Notes: a model not told the origin generated them from the letters alone. A DNA stretch of 64,000 nucleotides from Prolixibacteraceae bacterium (GCA_028282705.1 JANQHI010000006.1:1-64000); one strand, 5' to 3'. Positions 46,375 through 57,121 are shown, counted from the stretch's first letter. Made by a program: numbers and translations.

Positions 46375-47850
46375 ATGTCAGAAGTCCTATTTAACCAGAA
46401 TTTGCTTGTCAAATACCTTCAAAAACCTGCTTCTGAATTTACCAAAGAAGACATTATCCTTTATATAGAAGATCATGAGGTCAGGATGGTCAACCTGCGT
46501 TTTGTTGCTGAAGATGGTAAATTAAAAACCCTGAACTGTATGGTTACAGGCCATTCAGTTCTTGAGAACCTGTTAACCTATGGTGAACGTGTAAATGGGA
46601 GTAGCATTTTTTCATTTCTGGAAAGGAATTCTAGTGATATTTTTATAGTACCACGTTTTAACACAGCCTTTTTGAATCCTTTTTCTGAAGTTCCCTCACT
46701 GGATATTTTGTGTTCATTCCATAATGCTGATGGCAGCCCTCTTGAAAGTGCTCCTGGAAGCATACTTGAACGGGCTATAGAAAGGTTTACTGAACAAACA
46801 GGGATGGAATTTAAATGTATGTTGGAACTGGAATATTATGTGTTTTCTGAATCCAGTGAAGATGCACATGATTATTTTGATAACCATTACATGAGTTCTG
46901 AGCCTTTCACAACTTTTGAAAATTTGAGGATTGAGGCGTTAAAACTTATTGCCCAGTGTGGAGGTAAAATAAAGTTTGGGCATAGTGAGAGAGGCAGGTT
47001 TATAAAAAATGGGAAGGCATTTGAACAGCATGAACTGGAGTTCCAGGTTACTTCTGCAATTGAAGCAGTTGACCAGCTTATTATCTCAAAATGGATATTA
47101 AGGATGCTGGGGGTTAAACATGGAGCCACTGTAACATTTATTCCAAAAATCACTTTGCTACAAGATGGTAATGGCCTCCATTTTCATTTTGAGGTTGAAA
47201 AAGAAGGGGTAAACCAACTTGTTGAAAAAGGGCAGTTAACTGATGTTGCCAAAAAAATGATATCAGGGATCATACACCTGGCACCTGCAATATCAGCATT
47301 TGGGAATACAATACCAGTATCCTATTTGCGAATTATGCCAGGGCAAAATGCCCCACGTTTTTTATGCTGGGGAAAAGGAAACAGGTCAACCATTGTGAGG
47401 ATACCTTCTGTACAGGAAGGAGATAACCAAACTGGAGATAAGGAGCAGTTGGCAGAAAACAACCAAACAATTGAATACAGAGGAGGAGACTCATCAGCTG
47501 ATATAGCATTGTTTACTGCATCATTAATTATTGCTGCACTATATGGTTTTAAGGATGATAAAGGAGCTGATGCATCTGAAGGGTTTTATTGCCCTGAGAA
47601 CCTTTATAAAATAAAAGATGAAGATATTTCGTATAATCAACTTCCTGGCTCTTGTAATGATGCTGCTGGGCATCTGGAAAAATCCAGGCAGGTGTTTGAA
47701 GAAGGGGGTGTTTTCACAAAAACAATAATTAACCATACAATACTTAGGCAAAGGGCTTTTAATGACAAAGACCTTACAAAAAACTATGTATTGTATGGCG
47801 AAAATTCAGAGTTTGAGGATATGATCCAGAAGTATTTGCATTTCATGTAA
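46375..47850 (+). CDS. Glutamine synthetase family protein
   Basis: FKCMLELEYYVF, GNGLHFHFEVEKEG, ISAFGNTIPVSYLRIMPGQNAPRFLCWGKGNRSTIVRIP, IEYRGGDSSADI. Confidence 0.8.
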   Translation: MSEVLFNQNLLVKYLQKPASEFTKEDIILYIEDHEVRMVNLRFVAEDGKLKTLNCMVTGHSVLENLLTYGERVNGSSIFSFLERNSSDIFIVPRFNTAFLNPFSEVPSLDILCSFHNADGSPLESAPGSILERAIERFTEQTGMEFKCMLELEYYVFSESSEDAHDYFDNHYMSSEPFTTFENLRIEALKLIAQCGGKIKFGHSERGRFIKNGKAFEQHELEFQVTSAIEAVDQLIISKWILRMLGVKHGATVTFIPKITLLQDGNGLHFHFEVEKEGVNQLVEKGQLTDVAKKMISGIIHLAPAISAFGNTIPVSYLRIMPGQNAPRFLCWGKGNRSTIVRIPSVQEGDNQTGDKEQLAENNQTIEYRGGDSSADIALFTASLIIAALYGFKDDKGADASEGFYCPENLYKIKDEDISYNQLPGSCNDAAGHLEKSRQVFEEGGVFTKTIINHTILRQRAFNDKDLTKNYVLYGENSEFEDMIQKYLHFM

Positions 47851-47860
47851 AAGAATAGTT

Positions 47861-49243
47861 ATGACATTAATAAGATCTATTTCAGGAATAAGGGGGACTA
47901 TTGGTGGTAAGCCAGGAGAAGGGTTGTCACCTGTTGATGTAGTAAAATATGCAGCTGCATATGCTGAATGGGCAAAGAATGTAAAACCAGGGAACAGGCT
48001 TAAAGTTGTAGTAGGCAGGGATGCGCGTATTTCAGGGGGAATGGTAAGCTCACTTGTGATAAATGCACTTGTGGGGATGGGAATTGATGTTGTTGACATA
48101 GGCTTGGCAACAACCCCAACCACTGAAATAGCAGTGGTAGAAGAACAAGCTAATGGTGGGATAATACTGACAGCTAGCCACAACCCTAAACAATGGAATG
48201 CACTGAAGCTGTTGAATGATGATGGGGAATTTTTAAATGCTCAAGAAGGGGCTAAAATCCTTGAACTTGCTGAAGCCGAAAATTTCAATTTTGCAGAAGT
48301 AGATGAGCTGGGGAGTGTATTAAAAAAAGGCTATACAAATATCCATATTGAGCAGGTTTTAAACCTGGATTTAGTGGATGTGGAGGCAATAAAAAATGCA
48401 GGTTTTAAAGTAGCCATTGATGCAGTTAACTCTGTTGGAGGTATTGCCATTCCCCCTCTTTTAAAAGCTTTGGGAGTTGCTGAAGTAGTTGAAATTAACT
48501 GTGAGCCAACTGGTTATTTTGCCCATACACCAGAACCATTGCCTGAGAATTTGGTTGAAATATCTGAAATTATTAGGAGCAATAAAGTGGATGTTGGCTT
48601 TGTAGTTGACCCAGATGTTGACAGGCTGGCCATAATTAATGAAGATGGCAGCATGTTTAATGAAGAATACACATTAGTAGCTGTAGCTGATTATATATTA
48701 ACCCACACACCTGGCAATACTGTTTCCAACCTTTCATCAAGCAGGGCATTGAGGGACATCACTGAAAAACATGGGCAAAACTATTCTGCAGCTGCAGTGG
48801 GAGAGGTAAATGTGGTAGCCAAAATGAAGGAAACACAAGCTGTAATTGGAGGTGAAGGAAATGGTGGGGTGATATACCCTGCAGCCCACAATGGACGTGA
48901 TGCTTTGGTGGGTGTAGCTCTTTTCCTGACCTTATTGGCAAAAAGTGGATTAAAATCTTCAGAGCTAAGAAAAACCTATCCAGATTATTTTATTTCAAAA
49001 AATAAAATTGAACTGACCCCTGAGATTGATGTGGATCATATCCTGGTACAGGTAAAAGAAAAGTATAAAAATGAGCGAATTACTAATATTGATGGGGTGA
49101 AAATTGATTTTGCAGAATCGTGGGTGCACCTAAGGAAATCCAATACAGAACCCATTATCAGGATTTATTCTGAAGCTAAATCAATGAAAGAGGCAGAAAA
49201 GTTGGCTAATAAAATTATTGCTGATATAAAGTCATTGATTTAA
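47861..49243 (+). CDS. glmM: Phosphoglucosamine mutase / phosphohexomutase
   Basis: ISGIRGTIGGKPGEGLSP, LTASHNPKQWNALK, DPDVDRLAII, GGEGNGGVIYP, LRKSNTEPIIRIY. Confidence 0.9.
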   Translation: MTLIRSISGIRGTIGGKPGEGLSPVDVVKYAAAYAEWAKNVKPGNRLKVVVGRDARISGGMVSSLVINALVGMGIDVVDIGLATTPTTEIAVVEEQANGGIILTASHNPKQWNALKLLNDDGEFLNAQEGAKILELAEAENFNFAEVDELGSVLKKGYTNIHIEQVLNLDLVDVEAIKNAGFKVAIDAVNSVGGIAIPPLLKALGVAEVVEINCEPTGYFAHTPEPLPENLVEISEIIRSNKVDVGFVVDPDVDRLAIINEDGSMFNEEYTLVAVADYILTHTPGNTVSNLSSSRALRDITEKHGQNYSAAAVGEVNVVAKMKETQAVIGGEGNGGVIYPAAHNGRDALVGVALFLTLLAKSGLKSSELRKTYPDYFISKNKIELTPEIDVDHILVQVKEKYKNERITNIDGVKIDFAESWVHLRKSNTEPIIRIYSEAKSMKEAEKLANKIIADIKSLI

Positions 49244-49348
49244 ACAGTCTTATAAAAGAGGCTTTAAAATAATTGCTTACATTTGCCCCCTGATTTTAAG
49301 AAGTAAAACTTGGCAGGTTCCATCACCCTGCTGCAAAAAATTAAAAAA

Positions 49349-50053
49349 ATGCAAAACGAACTTTTATGGCTGGCTATGCTGCTGGCAAATTTTTCCCTGA
49401 TCATTTTAGCATACAAATTTTTTGGCAAATGGGGTTTAATTATGTGGATACCCATATCAGTAATTGTAGCCAACATTCAAGTAATCCAAACCATTACACT
49501 GTTTGGTGTAGTTGCTACCCTTGGCAATATTGTGTATGCATCTTCATTTCTGGTAACAGATATCCTTTCTGAAAATTATGGCAAGAAGGAGGCTCAAAAA
49601 GCTGTATGGATTGGTTTTTTCAGCCTGCTATCAATGGCTTTGCTGATGAACCTTGCCTTATTTTTCAAACCATTTGATGGAGACCCTTTTGCTGCAACAA
49701 CACATGAGGCTTTAAGTACCATATTTAAACTGATGCCAAGGATTGCAGTAGCCAGTTTGGCTGCCTACCTGTTATCTCAAAGGCATGATGTGTGGGCATA
49801 CCATCTCTGGAAAAAAAGGTTTACAAAAGAAAACCAAATATGGATCAGGAACAACCTGAGCACCATGATATCCCAGTTGATTGACAGTTCAGTTTTTGTG
49901 GCCATAGCCTTCTATGGTGTATTTGAGGCACCTGTTTTAATTGAGATTTTCCTAACAACCTATATCCTGAAATGGGTAGTGGCTGCTGCTGATACCCCAT
50001 TTATTTATTGGGCAAAAAAAATATTTAAAAATAGAAAATTCTTAGTGCAATAA
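49349..50053 (+). CDS. Queuosine precursor transporter (YhhQ/VUT family)
   Basis: ASSFLVTDILSENYGKKEAQKAVWIGF, YLLSQRHDVWAYHLWKK, STMISQLIDSSVFVAIAFYG. Confidence 0.9.
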   Translation: MQNELLWLAMLLANFSLIILAYKFFGKWGLIMWIPISVIVANIQVIQTITLFGVVATLGNIVYASSFLVTDILSENYGKKEAQKAVWIGFFSLLSMALLMNLALFFKPFDGDPFAATTHEALSTIFKLMPRIAVASLAAYLLSQRHDVWAYHLWKKRFTKENQIWIRNNLSTMISQLIDSSVFVAIAFYGVFEAPVLIEIFLTTYILKWVVAAADTPFIYWAKKIFKNRKFLVQ

Positions 50054-50056
50054 TTA

Positions 50057-50090
50057 ATGGCAGTATGACTCCAAGTCAAACCATCACTAA
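50057..50090. repeat. Dispersed imperfect palindrome, core ACTCCAAGT (copy 2)
   Basis: AATGGCAGTATGACTCCAAGTCAAACCATCACTAA, immediately 3' of the queuosine-precursor transporter gene. Confidence 0.5.
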
Positions 50091-50093
50091 AAA

Positions 50094-51266
50094 CTAAAAT
50101 GACCTGTACAATTGGACATAAAGGTTTCTTATATTGACTAACTGGTACTTTTTATAATCTCCTTCAATTGGACCATCATAACACAATAAAGTGTTTTTTG
50201 CTTTCTCAGGAAGTATCTTTTTAATCAGGTCAAGCCCCTTAAAGGTTGTTGTGTTGAATGTTTCAGAAGATTTTATTTCAATGGCATCAAACTGAAATAC
50301 ATTATGGGTTAATATATCTACTTCATTATGGTGGCTATCACGATAAAAACAGAGGTTATCCTGTTTCCCTGTATTGGCTAGGAATTTTTTAATTTCCATG
50401 ACAGCTAAATTCTCAAACAGGCTGCCCAGGTATGGTGATATTGAAAGCTGTTTAGGGTCATTTATTCCCATAAGAAAGGCAGCTAACCCAACATCATAAA
50501 AATAGATTTTAGGTGATTTTATAAAACGCTTGTTTATATTGGCATGAAATGGTTTGAGCATATAAATAATATAGGAAGCTTCAAGGATTGAAACCCATGA
50601 TTGGATGGTTTTAACACTTACCCCAACTTCATTTGAAAGGGCTGATGCATTAAATAACTGCCCAATCCTACCTGCACATAAACCCAGGAATTTCTGAAAT
50701 AAGTTTATATCTCTAATAGATATAAATTCATTCAAATCACGCCTAATGTATGTTTCTAAATAGTTGGAGTAGAATTTTGTGGGATTTTGGTTAAATGCAA
50801 AAATCCTTGGAAAAAATCCACGATAAATTATTTCATGGGTAGGTACTTCTCCTTTTAAATTGTAGGCTTCATCAATTGAAAAGGGCAACAGCCTTTGAAT
50901 AGCAGTCCTTCCAGCCAGTGATTGGGAAATTGTGCGTGTAAGTTCAAGCTGTTGGCTTCCTGAAATAATGTACATTCCTGGCTTGTTGGCCTTATCAACA
51001 ATGCCTTGCATATAAGAAACCAATTCAGGAATATGCTGTATCTCATCAATTATGATCCCATCCACGCCATCTTGAAGGAATTTTATTGGGTTGTTTTTAA
51101 CATAGTCCCTAGTATTAGGGTCTTCCAGGGTTACATATTTCTTTTCAGGGAAAAGGTTTTTTAATAGTGTAGTTTTTCCAGATTGGCGTGGACCTGTTAA
51201 AGTAATAACAGGATATTCATTGAATATTGCTTTAAGCTCTTTTTCCTGTTTTCTTTTAATATACAT
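50094..51266 (-). CDS. ATP-binding protein of the AAA_14/DUF4143 family
   Basis: VITLTGPRQSGKTTLLKNLFP, IIIDEIQHIPELVSYMQGIVD, SGSQQLELTRTISQSLAGRTAI. Confidence 0.9.
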   Translation of the reverse strand: MYIKRKQEKELKAIFNEYPVITLTGPRQSGKTTLLKNLFPEKKYVTLEDPNTRDYVKNNPIKFLQDGVDGIIIDEIQHIPELVSYMQGIVDKANKPGMYIISGSQQLELTRTISQSLAGRTAIQRLLPFSIDEAYNLKGEVPTHEIIYRGFFPRIFAFNQNPTKFYSNYLETYIRRDLNEFISIRDINLFQKFLGLCAGRIGQLFNASALSNEVGVSVKTIQSWVSILEASYIIYMLKPFHANINKRFIKSPKIYFYDVGLAAFLMGINDPKQLSISPYLGSLFENLAVMEIKKFLANTGKQDNLCFYRDSHHNEVDILTHNVFQFDAIEIKSSETFNTTTFKGLDLIKKILPEKAKNTLLCYDGPIEGDYKKYQLVNIRNLYVQLYRSF

Positions 51267-51522
51267 TATTGTGTAAAATTGGAGTACAAGTACAAATATA
51301 CGCAATATAATTGTATTTGTGTTTAGTGTTTTGTGTATATTTGTATTTTAGGGTATGGAATATAATTAGGTTTCATTTATGTTGCCATTAAAGATAAGCT
51401 TATTATCCTAAGCCTATAAACACTGCAAAAAAGATTACTTTCAATTCCATAATATAGATTATAAACTATAGGCTTAACTGATCTTTTTTATAGTTTTGTC
51501 ATATTAAATCTAAAGGTCAAAA

Positions 51523-52773
51523 ATGAAAATATTCAAATTTGGAGGTGCCTCAGTAAAAAGTGCCAGTGCTGTCAAAAATGTTGCTGAAATAATAGGTCAA
51601 TATAATGATAATATTGTAATCGTTGTTTCAGCAATGGGTAAAGTAACCAACCTGTTAGAAGAGCTAGTAAGGAATTATTTTTTCAACCAAAAAAAGAAGA
51701 AACAAAATATATTTAATGAATTCAAAAACTACCACCTGGCAATTATTGAAGAATTATTTGGTGAAGGTTGTGTCCCAGAGAGGGTAGCCAAACTTTTTTC
51801 CCAGTTGGAGGAGAAAACAAATTCATCACCTGGTGAAAATTATGATTTTGAATATGACCAGATAATCTATTTTGGGGAATTGTTTTCCACTACAATCATC
51901 AGTGAATATTTTCTGAGTATCAAGAAAAACATCCATTGGGTTGATGTAAAAGAATGTATAAAAACAGATAATTTGCATAGGGCAGCCAATGTAAACTGGG
52001 AGTTGAGCAAGAAATCAATTAAAGAAGTATTCTCGTTTTCAGGTACCAACCTTTACATTACACAAGGCTTTATTGGGTCTACAGAAGAAGGGGTTCCCAC
52101 ATCATTAGGTAGGGAAGGGTCAGATTTTACAGCAGCTATTTTAGGAAATGCCCTTGATGCAAAAGATGTTACCATTTGGAAAGATGTACCTGGGGTATTA
52201 AATGCTGACCCCAAGTTAATACAACCTACCCAAAAACTGAATGAATTGTCATACAGGGAAGCCATTGAAATGGCTCATTCTGGAGCCAAAGTAATCCATC
52301 CCAAAACCATCAAACCTCTTCAAAACAAGGATATTCCATTATGGGTTAAATCATTTGTTGATCCTGAAGCTGAAGGTACTTTGATCCATCCAGTTGGTTA
52401 TAAACTTGAACTCACGCCTGTGTATATTATCAAGCAGGAACAGGTGCTTATAACCCTCTCTCCCAGTGATTTCTCTTTTGTGGGGATTGATGATATCCAG
52501 GACGTGTTTACCCATTTTCCAGGGGTGAGGTTCAGGGTCAACATGTTCCAGCAATCAGCCATTGACTTAAACCTGGTTATCGACCATCCTGAATTTGGAT
52601 TGGATGATATTATTGCAGACCTGTCAAAAAACTATGAGGTTAAATACAATACTGGGCTTGAATTGGTTACCATAAGGTATTATACTGATGAGGTTGTTGA
52701 TAAACAAATTAAAGGGCGTAAAGTATATATTGAACAGAAAAGCAGGAAAACTGCCAGGTTGGTGCTGAAATAA
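51523..52773 (+). CDS. lysC: Aspartate kinase
   Basis: KIFKFGGASVKSASAVKNVA, TSLGREGSDFTAAILGNALDAKDVTIWKDVPGVLNADPK, EAIEMAHSGAKVIHPKT. Confidence 0.92.
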   Translation: MKIFKFGGASVKSASAVKNVAEIIGQYNDNIVIVVSAMGKVTNLLEELVRNYFFNQKKKKQNIFNEFKNYHLAIIEELFGEGCVPERVAKLFSQLEEKTNSSPGENYDFEYDQIIYFGELFSTTIISEYFLSIKKNIHWVDVKECIKTDNLHRAANVNWELSKKSIKEVFSFSGTNLYITQGFIGSTEEGVPTSLGREGSDFTAAILGNALDAKDVTIWKDVPGVLNADPKLIQPTQKLNELSYREAIEMAHSGAKVIHPKTIKPLQNKDIPLWVKSFVDPEAEGTLIHPVGYKLELTPVYIIKQEQVLITLSPSDFSFVGIDDIQDVFTHFPGVRFRVNMFQQSAIDLNLVIDHPEFGLDDIIADLSKNYEVKYNTGLELVTIRYYTDEVVDKQIKGRKVYIEQKSRKTARLVLK

Positions 52774-52979
52774 TCACGTGTTAGGAAAAACCAGGGAAAG
52801 TATTTTTAGCTTTATTTCTAAATAAATAATTATTTAACAGATTCAATCTCAAAAATATTGTAATTTTATTGGGGTATGTTTTACATATAAATCAAAAATG
52901 TGCTAACATGTGAATGAAGGGCGATCAAGCTTTTCTAAAATTTTTAAATAATTTTTGGGTACTTGAAAATTTCAAAAGG

Positions 52980-54278
52980 ATGAAACAAAAGAAAATACTT
53001 CCTTATGCCATAGTACTATTAGTTGTAGCAATCATATTACTGGTAGTTGGTAAAAATGCTGGATGGTTTGGTAGTTCAGTTACTGTTAAAGTTGCAACAA
53101 AAGTTGTTGAAAGTAAGACTATTACTGAGTTAATTACTGCCAATGGCAAAATACAACCTGAGACTGAAGTAAAAATAAGCCCTGATGTTTCAGGAGAAAT
53201 TATTGAATTATATGTAGAAGAAGGGAATGAAGTTACCAAAGGAGACCTTTTGGTGATTATCAAACCTGATGTATATATTTCAGCTTTGAACAGGATGGAG
53301 GCCACATTAAATTCAGCTAAAGCAAGGCTTGCCCAGGCTGAAGCACAAGAAATTGAAAGGGGGCTATCTTTTAAAAGGGCTAAGCAATTATTTGAAAAGG
53401 GTACCATACCTGCATCTGAATTTGAAACAGCTGAGTCCTCATACAAAGTGGCTAAATCAGAAGTAAAAGCAGCCCAGTTTTCTGTGAAAAGTGCAGAGGC
53501 TTCAGTAGCTGAAGCACAAGAACAATTGACGAAAACAAAAATTTATGCCCCAATTTCAGGAACTATATCACGCCTAAATGTTGAAAAAGGAGAACGTGTA
53601 GTAGGTACCAATATGTATGCCGGTACTGAGATGATGGTGATTGCCAACCTTGACCTGATGGAGGTAAAAGTGGAGGTGAATGAGAATGATATTGTAAAAG
53701 TAGCTAAAGGAGATACTGCTTTGGTTGAAGTGGATGCTTACCTTAAAAGGAAATTTAAAGGGATAGTTACTGAGATAGCTAATTCAGCAAATACAACAGG
53801 GGCAACAACTGACCAGGTCACAAATTTTGATGTAAAAGTTTTGCTTCTTAAAAATTCTTATGCTGATTTGTTCAATGAGAATGAAAACAGTTTTTACCCA
53901 TTTCGCCCAGGAATGTCAGCAACTGTTGATATTCAAACAGAAACCCGGGAAAATGTAATTTCAGTTCCAATCCAGGCTGTTACAACAAGGCTTGTGAATG
54001 AAGAGAAAGATAAGGAAGAAGGGCCTGAAAATAGGGATAGAGACAAAAAAGAACCTGAAGAAAAAGAAGAAGTTGTATTTGTTCTGGGAGATGATGCCAG
54101 GGTAAAAAAAGTTAAAGTTGAAACAGGTATCCAGGATAATAATTTTATTGAAATAATAAAAGGGCTGGAATCTGGAAATGAAATAGTGGTGGCACCTTAT
54201 AATGCAATTACCAGGAATTTAAAAGATAGCATTGTGGTGGAAGTGGTAAAAGAGGAAGATTTATATAAAAAGAAATAA
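52980..54278 (+). CDS. Efflux RND/MacA-type periplasmic adaptor subunit
   Basis: N-terminal TM, GKIQPETEVKISPDVSGEIIELYVEEGNEVTKGDLLVII, coiled-coil hairpin, KIYAPISGTISRLNVEKGERVVG. Confidence 0.92.
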   Translation: MKQKKILPYAIVLLVVAIILLVVGKNAGWFGSSVTVKVATKVVESKTITELITANGKIQPETEVKISPDVSGEIIELYVEEGNEVTKGDLLVIIKPDVYISALNRMEATLNSAKARLAQAEAQEIERGLSFKRAKQLFEKGTIPASEFETAESSYKVAKSEVKAAQFSVKSAEASVAEAQEQLTKTKIYAPISGTISRLNVEKGERVVGTNMYAGTEMMVIANLDLMEVKVEVNENDIVKVAKGDTALVEVDAYLKRKFKGIVTEIANSANTTGATTDQVTNFDVKVLLLKNSYADLFNENENSFYPFRPGMSATVDIQTETRENVISVPIQAVTTRLVNEEKDKEEGPENRDRDKKEPEEKEEVVFVLGDDARVKKVKVETGIQDNNFIEIIKGLESGNEIVVAPYNAITRNLKDSIVVEVVKEEDLYKKK

Positions 54279-54298
54279 GTAAACCTAAAAATAATTCT

Positions 54299-54322
54299 AA
54301 GGCTGGTTTTTCCAGCCTTTTT
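54299..54322 (+). terminator. Rho-independent terminator
   Basis: AAGGCTGG-TTTTT-CCAGCCTT with T tract after the adaptor gene. Confidence 0.85.
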
Positions 54323-54349
54323 TATGCTTGCCGGCTCCAAAACAGCCTC

Positions 54350-55486
54350 TTATTTTCCCTCAAAATAATCACGTGAGGTAATGGTATTGTTTTCAGCAAT
54401 TGCAGATTTTACAATCAGTTTTGTTGATTCCTTTATTTCAACACCATCCTTTTTGTAGGTTTTATTGAGGGATAGGTCTTCTACACCTTTATTGTTATAG
54501 TTCACAGAAAAATCATAAGCAACATCAGTGATAAAATTGTTATTATCAGCACTAATTGCCAAGCCCCTTCCCAATTGGTTTTGTTTTGGGGCAGAAACCC
54601 AGCACTCGATCCTCATCACAGCATAATTATTTTTGTTGATGTATATTTTCCCTTCAAATTGATTGGCATAAAAATCACCTGTGCCTTCAAATGTAGGGGC
54701 TAATTGTTTAAAACCAACCAGCCAAGTTGAAACCCCTTTGTAAGTGGGTTCTTCTTCCATGCTTAATATGTAAGAATTTAGCAAGCTGGGGTTTAAAATG
54801 GAAGAGGCAGACCTGGCAAAATCAAGGTTCAATAGCTCGTCAAGGTTTGTATTACCATCATACAGGCTGTAACTTTCAAAGTTCTTTTTGACATTAGAAA
54901 AACGGTAATTCCTGTTTTGGTAAGCATCTAGTTTTGATGGAGCCTCATAGCCATTTTTGTCTGTAATTTCAACTGTTGCATCACGTTTTTTTGATTTCCC
55001 TTCTGCAATTTTTTTCCATGAATAATCACATACCATAGTAAAAAGGCCATCCTGGAAGTTTTTATGGATATTTTCAGATGCAGTTCTCAATATCCTCAAC
55101 AACACTTTTGATTGGGCATTAATATCAATATCATCAATACTGTAAGATTGGGCTTCAAGCCTTACCAGGGCAAACTCCTTTCCAAATAACTGGGATACTG
55201 GGAGGGTTTTATTTTTAAAACCAACAGCAGAAAAGAAAATTTGATACTCCTTGAACTCTTCAGGGATTTTCAGTTCAAACTCACCTTCAGCATTGCTGGC
55301 AGTGCCATAATATGTTCCTTCTAGCCCAATGTTTGTATAAGCAACAGGGTTGCCTGAATTATCTACAACTTTACCAACCAAGGTAGCTGCTACATTTCCT
55401 TCCTGGGCATTGGCTGCCAAACTGCCAATAACAAATACCAATAAAATTAAACTCCACTTTGATTGCTGTCCTATTATTTGTTTCAT
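54350..55486 (-). CDS. CarboxypepD_reg-like domain protein
   Basis: Signal peptide; LVGKVVDNSGNPVAYTNIGLEGTYYGTASNAEGEFELKI. Confidence 0.82.
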   Translation of the reverse strand: MKQIIGQQSKWSLILLVFVIGSLAANAQEGNVAATLVGKVVDNSGNPVAYTNIGLEGTYYGTASNAEGEFELKIPEEFKEYQIFFSAVGFKNKTLPVSQLFGKEFALVRLEAQSYSIDDIDINAQSKVLLRILRTASENIHKNFQDGLFTMVCDYSWKKIAEGKSKKRDATVEITDKNGYEAPSKLDAYQNRNYRFSNVKKNFESYSLYDGNTNLDELLNLDFARSASSILNPSLLNSYILSMEEEPTYKGVSTWLVGFKQLAPTFEGTGDFYANQFEGKIYINKNNYAVMRIECWVSAPKQNQLGRGLAISADNNNFITDVAYDFSVNYNNKGVEDLSLNKTYKKDGVEIKESTKLIVKSAIAENNTITSRDYFEGK

Positions 55487-55684
55487 ACCTAAAAATCTTT
55501 ATTCCTTAGAATTTTCTAAAATTACAAATAAATACAATTCCACTATTCTTATAACGTTATTATAGCAGTGTATTATTTTTATCTTTGTAAAACTTAATAG
55601 AAATTTTATGAAATTGGTTCAACTTCAATATGGCAAGGGATAACAAAATTCATAATTTTTCTGAAAACAAAATAGATTTAACAA

Positions 55685-56341
55685 ATGAATAGGAGCGTAA
55701 TTACCATATTATTGACTGGGTTTGTGATTTTCTTTTCCTCTTGTGTAGCCAAGAAAAAATATTTGGAAATGGAAAAGGGAAGGTTAAATGCTGAACAAAA
55801 AGTGCGCGAATTAACAACAGAGAATAATGCAAAAGCAGAACGCATAAAAACAATCCTGGCTGATTATGAAAAACTAAAAGCAGAACTCTTAGGAAGCAAT
55901 GCTGTGAAAGACCAATACATTGATTCATTAAATAAAGAAGTGTTTATTTTAAGGTCAAATATCAGCCAGAAAAGTGAAACCATGGAAGAAAAGAATTATG
56001 CTTTTGAATTTGAAAAACGAAGGCTAAACAATACCCTGGTTGAGCGTGACAGGCGGATAAAGTCAATGCAGGCAGAGATCACACGCCTTGAAAATAATAT
56101 AAAGGAAAAAACCATTACCATTGAGCAAGGAGAATTTGACCTTAATGAAGCAAAGAATGAGCTAAAAGTGATGGAAGGCTTAAAACAAAGGCAAGAAGAA
56201 TCAGCAAATGCTTTGGAAGGAAGATTAAAAAAATCCCAGGATGAAGTAGCTGCATTAAAAGCCCAAATGAAAGAAAAAGATGCTGAGATAACCAGGCTAA
56301 GCAATACAGTTAAATTATTGAAAAAAGAATTAGGGAGTTAG
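55685..56341 (+). CDS. Coiled-coil lipoprotein
   Basis: Lipobox-like FSSCVAKKK followed by a long heptad-rich coiled coil. Confidence 0.65.
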   Translation: MNRSVITILLTGFVIFFSSCVAKKKYLEMEKGRLNAEQKVRELTTENNAKAERIKTILADYEKLKAELLGSNAVKDQYIDSLNKEVFILRSNISQKSETMEEKNYAFEFEKRRLNNTLVERDRRIKSMQAEITRLENNIKEKTITIEQGEFDLNEAKNELKVMEGLKQRQEESANALEGRLKKSQDEVAALKAQMKEKDAEITRLSNTVKLLKKELGS

Positions 56342-56389
56342 CCTTTGTCCAACATAAAAAGCTATTATTAACCTAAACCTATATTACTG

Positions 56390-56998
56390 ATGAATCATTT
56401 TAAAATATTTTTGACAATCTTTTTGTGTGCAACATTGTCTACATTCTCTGTTCAGGGGAAAGAGTATAAATCTATTTTTAATGGGAAAAACCTTAAAGGG
56501 TGGCAAATCCATGGTACTGAAAAATGGTATGTTGAAGATGGGCTATTGATATGTGAAAGTGGACCAGATAAAGAATATGGATATCTTTCAACTGAAAAGT
56601 TTTATGATGATTTTGAATTAACCCTTGAGTTTAAGCAACAATCTGATGGGAACAGTGGTGTATTTTTCAGGTCAACTTTTGAAGGCACAAAAGTAAGTGG
56701 TTGGCAGGTTGAAGTGGCTCCCCCAGGGCATGGCACAGGAGGTATTTATGAATCTTATGGAAGGGGTTGGCTTATTCAAATCCCTGAGGGAAAAGAAGAT
56801 ATCCTGAAAATGGGGGAATGGAATAAAATGAAAATAAAGGCTGTGGGTGGCCATGTAACAACCTGGTTGAATGGAGCTCAGATGGTTGACATTAAGGATG
56901 AGAAAATAGCCAAAGGCAAAGGTTCAGTAGCTTTGCAAATACATTCAGGTGGAGGCATCAAAGTACTCTGGAAGAATATCAAAATAAAGGAATTATAA
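56390..56998 (+). CDS. DUF1080 (3-keto-disaccharide hydrolase) domain protein
   Basis: KSIFNGKNLKGWQIHG..WYVEDGLLICESGPDKEYGYLSTEKFYDDFELTLEFK. Confidence 0.9.
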   Translation: MNHFKIFLTIFLCATLSTFSVQGKEYKSIFNGKNLKGWQIHGTEKWYVEDGLLICESGPDKEYGYLSTEKFYDDFELTLEFKQQSDGNSGVFFRSTFEGTKVSGWQVEVAPPGHGTGGIYESYGRGWLIQIPEGKEDILKMGEWNKMKIKAVGGHVTTWLNGAQMVDIKDEKIAKGKGSVALQIHSGGGIKVLWKNIKIKEL

Positions 56999-57062
56999 CA
57001 TAGGTTTTCTTCTATGAACTTTTATGATTTGGAAGGATATGCTTCATCTGTTTCCTATCCTT

Positions 57063-57107
57063 CTCCCCAAGTTTTAGGGGAGATGTCATCAGTTATCTTA
57101 CTGATGA
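57063..57107. repeat. Two adjacent inverted repeats between convergent genes
   Basis: CTCCCC-N8-GGGGAG followed by TCATCAGT-TATCTT-ACTGATGA. Confidence 0.6.
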
Positions 57108-57121
57108 TAGAGGGGTAACAT

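Noticed and set aside
50094-51266. AAA_14/DUF4143 ATPase as a defense or mobile-element gene
   Set aside because: This family is common as stand-alone chromosomal genes and no partner genes or element boundaries are visible nearby
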